Positions 28,237 to 32,561 of a stretch of 32,561 bases of DNA are shown piece after piece. Source of the DNA: Saccoglossus kowalevskii (lineage: Eukaryota > Hemichordata > Enteropneusta > Harrimaniidae). Location: contig NW_003135370.1 of assembly GCF_000003605.2 (NCBI RefSeq), positions 140,694-173,254 on the forward strand. Reading direction: 5' to 3'. Position 1 is the first letter of the stretch; each line of letters opens with the position of its first letter. The notes under the pieces are model-generated. The model ran no database searches. It saw only the letters and a list, made by a program, of their open reading frames with translations, and was not told where the DNA came from. Made by a program: the position numbers and the translations under genes.

Positions 28237-31200
28237 TCAGACTAACACATATACACGCAGCTGATGGCGAGCCGGGAGTCACGTGGTGCGACGTATTGAC
28301 TGGCTACGCTTATTAAAGCCATGAATATTGCGCCATCAAACCGACATGATTATATTAAGCGAAATAGACAGCTCGCTGCGAGCAGAAGTGTTACATGTTA
28401 GATTGTGCATAGATATCATGTCACGATTTCTATTCAATAAAGGTTATATTAGTACCGACAGTACAACTTCCTAGAGGTTGTCATGTGTAACGACGCAGCG
28501 ACCATGCGATGTATTTAATGAGCTTTCACAAAACGACATATTTTCAAACACGACATGTCGACGAGGAAAACAACATTACTCTGTTGATTTTTAAATACAT
28601 AGTATTAGTTCATCGTTTGTAAATGACATCACATAAATCAAAAGATCGCCTGAGACGACACACACCCCCACACTGTACAAATTAGGTTATCGTCAAAAAT
28701 TGTATATCCAAGCACAGTCTATCTTAAATAGAGGGACTGTGATCCAAGCTACGTTTTTGGTAATTTCGACCTATATAACATTGACACCCAGAGTTGAATT
28801 CACTGATGTTAATATTACAATAAGTTTGCGATTCACGAAGTAAATTTAAATACAAAGTATAGATAGAAATTATACCGGATATACTAAAGGATGATCACAG
28901 TTTATTCAAATGGCGATTGAAACGAATAAACGTGCATATTTTCGCAGATTGCTTATGAGGAGAAATTCCATTAGTGTCATGACAGAGGTCGTTCAACCTA
29001 AAAGGTTTAAAATGATAGCGCATACTATAAGAGTCAGAGAATTTAACAACACAATTTGAAACGATTTTTGTCGATAAATTTTACTCTTGTTCATAAATAT
29101 TTCAAGACAGTGACGTATACGTAATCAAAATATTTATGCAGCTTCTCGTGAATTTAAGACCGGATAAGTATGCATTTTGTCTACCGGTCGACTGCACTAT
29201 GCAATGGTGAAAAATAACATAATTTTAGGTTATTTTTTGCCCGGTATCTATGAGCAAAAATTCACTGTAATAATTTTAGCAATACTGCATTTGACTGTTG
29301 TGGCCCGGCGTGGTACGCAATTAATGACAATTACTATCGTATTTATCTCTTCATTGAAATGGCCTAATAAATTGACATTTAATCACCACAGATATCTCGT
29401 ACAAACTAACACGAATCCCTTCGCAAAACTTGAATCCCTTGCAATCAATCAATCACCCATACAATAATTCTTTTCAGATTAGTTGGCTAATACATGACGT
29501 CATATTTCATTCCTTTGAGACTCGATATCATTGTCGCTTTAATTATAACCGACAACTCATATCCCAGTGTGTGTCTGCAGGGCATGGATCGACTTCAGTT
29601 AACGCAGGTTTCCCTCTACAATAAGTATGAATTAAATGTTAAACGTGTACATGTTAAAGTAATAATTTGGCCTCCCGTCAGTTACACGAACGGACTGCAT
29701 ATTTGACCTACATACACGATAATGGAGAATGTTACACTGCGATGAAACACGTACTAGTAGTTATGTATTATCTGTGTTATATAATTGAATATAGGCAATT
29801 CTGCAAAGTATCACCACCGCTTCTCGAAATAACCGCGAATTTTTATATGAATCAATTTATTTTACAATTTAAACTAATTTTGATAAAAAATGATTATTAT
29901 TATCCTATTCTATTAAATTATTATTATCCTTTTTTTGGTTATGGTATTTTTGAAAATTGGAATTTGGAGTTATTGTTTTCTTAAAATTTGCATATTGTAA
30001 TTGTAAACAGGTAGACCCGTCACGCAAAACCTACAATGGTTAATTTATTTGCTAAATAGAAACATAATATATAGCTTAAAAACCAATGACCGACATATAT
30101 CGTTTACAAACTAGGTCAATGGGCAGCGTGACCTTCTCATAACCGTTGAGTGACTAAGAAGACCTCGACCTGTTTAGGAAACCTGACTTGATTAAAAAGT
30201 CATACTTGGCAAAGGACTTTTGTTTATTACAGCGATCGGTAATATACAGCGTGATTAAACCAATCAGTGATAACGTGACAACTGGCGAATGTTTGCAATA
30301 ATACAAGTCTCCCCATATGGCTATTGGCCATACTTTCCGCTGTAAACTTTAAAGCAGCTGGACTGAAAGTGTAAATGTTTTTGAAAAAGCGGAGAATCAT
30401 TTGTTGATGGAGGAACAATACGTTTATCTTTCCCACTACTTTACCTTAAATTGAAGAAGCTAGTGCATATGTAATGCCACGGTACGCCAGAGAGTGATAT
30501 CAGATCACACCCTCACAAAATCCCTTGGTCCCTGGTGTTACCTATATGTAAACCACATTTATTAAAGCCAAAACTAAACCGCGATTTGCTATTTGCGATG
30601 TATTAGCATAAACGTAGCTTAAGGTTATAATACAGGCTATGGTAGATACAGGTTATATAATCTGTAATACACAAACCGTGATTAATATAACCCTATATAG
30701 CGTTGCAATTTAATTAAATTGTAATTAAATCCTCCATACAGAGTTATATGGTAATCACCCATAAAGCAAATCGCATACTTTGTTTAAGGTTACACTGTGT
30801 GTATTGTGCGGTCATTATATTGCGGAATAACCGCTAACTGTGTCGGGGTCTCGGGTTTTCTATTACATAACCTGTAAACCGCTACTGTAAATCAGACCGT
30901 GGCTAAGACAGTGCAGAAAGAAGATGCAACCTCCATTTTTTGTGCATTATTGGTTAAGCTTTAATTGAAACCGCAATAGATATTCGAAACTATAACAATT
31001 AGGCAAATCCATCGTTTTTTGACTGATTTGAACTACAACGTTTTTAACTAAGGTTGCGTCAGCGTGAGAATGTGTACTATGAGGGGAAAATTCTCTTCTC
31101 AGCGGTTCTCCAACCGGATAGCGTCGGTTATATCGTAATTAGTTCCAAATCACTGAGTCAAGTTCCGTCCAGGACCTCGCATGAGCCTAAATGATGACAG

Positions 31201-32561
31201 ATATAACACAGCCATTCACTAGTAATCAGCTAAATAAGTCGGTCAACAGATACGCGAAAACTAATTCATGACAGTACAATGTATTTGTAAACAGCTGTGA
31301 GTACTATTTAGTAATAATATGAACTTGTGTACGATCATTGTATTGCGTTTACTGTAAATATGAGATGTCTTTAGAAAATGTGGACGTCAAACCTAGGCTT
31401 TTTTTCATATGTAAATGATATGGTTAATCAGTATTCACAGTCTTGAATTTGGTACTGTCTGGATGTTTCGACAAACCGAAATTTAACAATAAAAACTTTC
31501 TCGAACCAAGACATATATTTAAACAGTCAGCTCACCAACCTCAATGATGAAGAATATTTACATTAAAAGAGTGCCTTTGGCAATAAGCATATGAAATTTA
31601 ATGCAAATGCGTGTAATAAATCTTACATGTAAGGTCGCCATAGTGATATCGTGTTTATCTGTTATCACGTGGTAATATTTGGAAATGAATTACTGCGAAA
31701 CAGTGATCAATTTTCAAAAGCAATAATATCAATGAGTTTTTGTATCGGTCAGAGTTTTTAAAGGTTACAAACATTACCAGTCATTAATTGGAAGCCTTTA
31801 AAAACTATTGTTTAGACAAATTCGTGGTATTATTTTTGCCTACATAAACATCAAATTTAGATTCATACAAACAGGTATAATTTAAATTGAAAGGTTATGA
31901 AACGCATGTGAAAGTGGGTCCGACACGTTTTGCGCCTATAATACACACCATCAGTCCCTAGAACTGACCATAGGAGTTACCCATGATGGTAAAAGTAGAG
32001 GGCGACTGCTAGAAACCAGGAGCAGAACTATTGAAATAAGACCGAATGTCCGAAGCTGAGCAGAGTTTCGGTCAACCTGTGAGTTACAGTGGAAATCTCA
32101 AATAGATGACGCATGTGTTCTTGTGTATTATGTGTACTATGTTTTATCTCATATGTTCACTTCTATTTCAAAATCAGTAGTCGTAATTTGTGAGCGGTTT
32201 TTTAATAAGACTGAGGATTCTGTATCATTGGCATTTACGCTCATCAAATACTTTATATAGCTAATTCTACTACGATTAAGAAATAGTCATCTTTGGTAAA
32301 TCACCATATTTATGGTTTTTCCGGTAACAGAATTACTAGTTGTGGAGTCAATTCAAACTGTGGATGTTTCACAATCCATGAAAAATTAAAGAAATTACTG
32401 TGAGCGGGGAAGCTGAGGGTGGTAGAATTTGAAATGACGCGTTCGCTTTATATCACGCGTATTTTAGCTGACAGCCGAAACTTACAACAATATCAGAAAT
32501 GATATAATTTCTATTAATAACTTTAAAAATCACTAAACGTCTGAGAATATTTGCGTATTTT
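28237..32561. other. Receptor upstream region, no gene seen
   Basis: No supported coding sequence on either strand; ORFs here lack domains and splice context. A perfect TGACGTCA lies at 29495-29502, about 1.4 kb upstream of the receptor ATG. The rest is AT-rich with no inverted-repeat element I could delimit. Confidence 0.55.

Noticed and set aside
29177-29984. Several overlapping plus-strand ORFs upstream of the receptor
   Set aside because: Low-complexity AT-rich translations, overlapping frames, no family resemblance.

Overview
The window is animal (metazoan) nuclear DNA: AT-rich, intron-rich, with long non-coding stretches, microsatellites and small inverted-repeat elements. It contains no bacterial or viral gene layout. 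It carries one complete multi-exon gene for a Cys-loop ligand-gated anion channel subunit, and one smaller two-exon gene of unknown function. Both lie on the minus strand. The receptor looks like a glycine receptor / glutamate-gated chloride channel relative, and the intron and repeat content suits an invertebrate such as a mollusc, another lophotrochozoan, or an invertebrate deuterostome. I cannot name the species.

Layout by plus-strand coordinate. 1-2666: no gene I can support. 2667-4307: the unknown gene, two coding exons and 305 aa, with a phase-0 GT-AG intron. Just upstream, in the same frame, is a 58-codon ORF (4344-4520) with a hydrophobic stretch. 4521-6029: non-coding, with a few short repeats. 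6030-6325: a 296-bp terminal-inverted-repeat element just downstream of the receptor stop codon. 6538-28112: the receptor gene, nine coding exons and 467 codons, all with GT-AG introns and fully consistent phases. 28113-32561: receptor upstream region with a possible TATA box and no coding evidence.

The receptor protein has a signal peptide (exon 1), an N-terminal helix (exon 2), an extracellular beta-sandwich with a perfect 15-residue Cys-loop (exons 3-6), M1-M2 with the anion-selective Pro-Ala-Arg motif (exon 7), M3 (exon 8), and a short M3-M4 loop plus M4 (exon 9). The 68- and 83-bp exons match the classical exon sizes of vertebrate glycine and GABA-A receptor genes. Unlike glycine receptors and GluCls, it lacks both cysteines of the second, loop-C disulfide.

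Intron 1 (about 15.5 kb) separates the signal-peptide exon from the rest of the gene. It holds a diverged direct duplication: copy A about 16150-18965, copy B about 19340-23962. Copy B carries insertions absent from copy A. One is a 543-bp element with about 85-bp terminal inverted repeats and a 10-bp target-site duplication (Mutator-like). Another is a 356-bp insert with a strong 31-bp hairpin and a 6-bp flanking repeat. Copy A acts as an internal empty-site control for both. No transposase or other long ORF is visible in these repeats.

No CRISPR array, rRNA, convincing tRNA, operon or defence system is present. The points most worth following up are the unusual receptor, the in-frame upstream small ORF of the orphan gene, and the mobile-element insertions dated by the duplicated intron.
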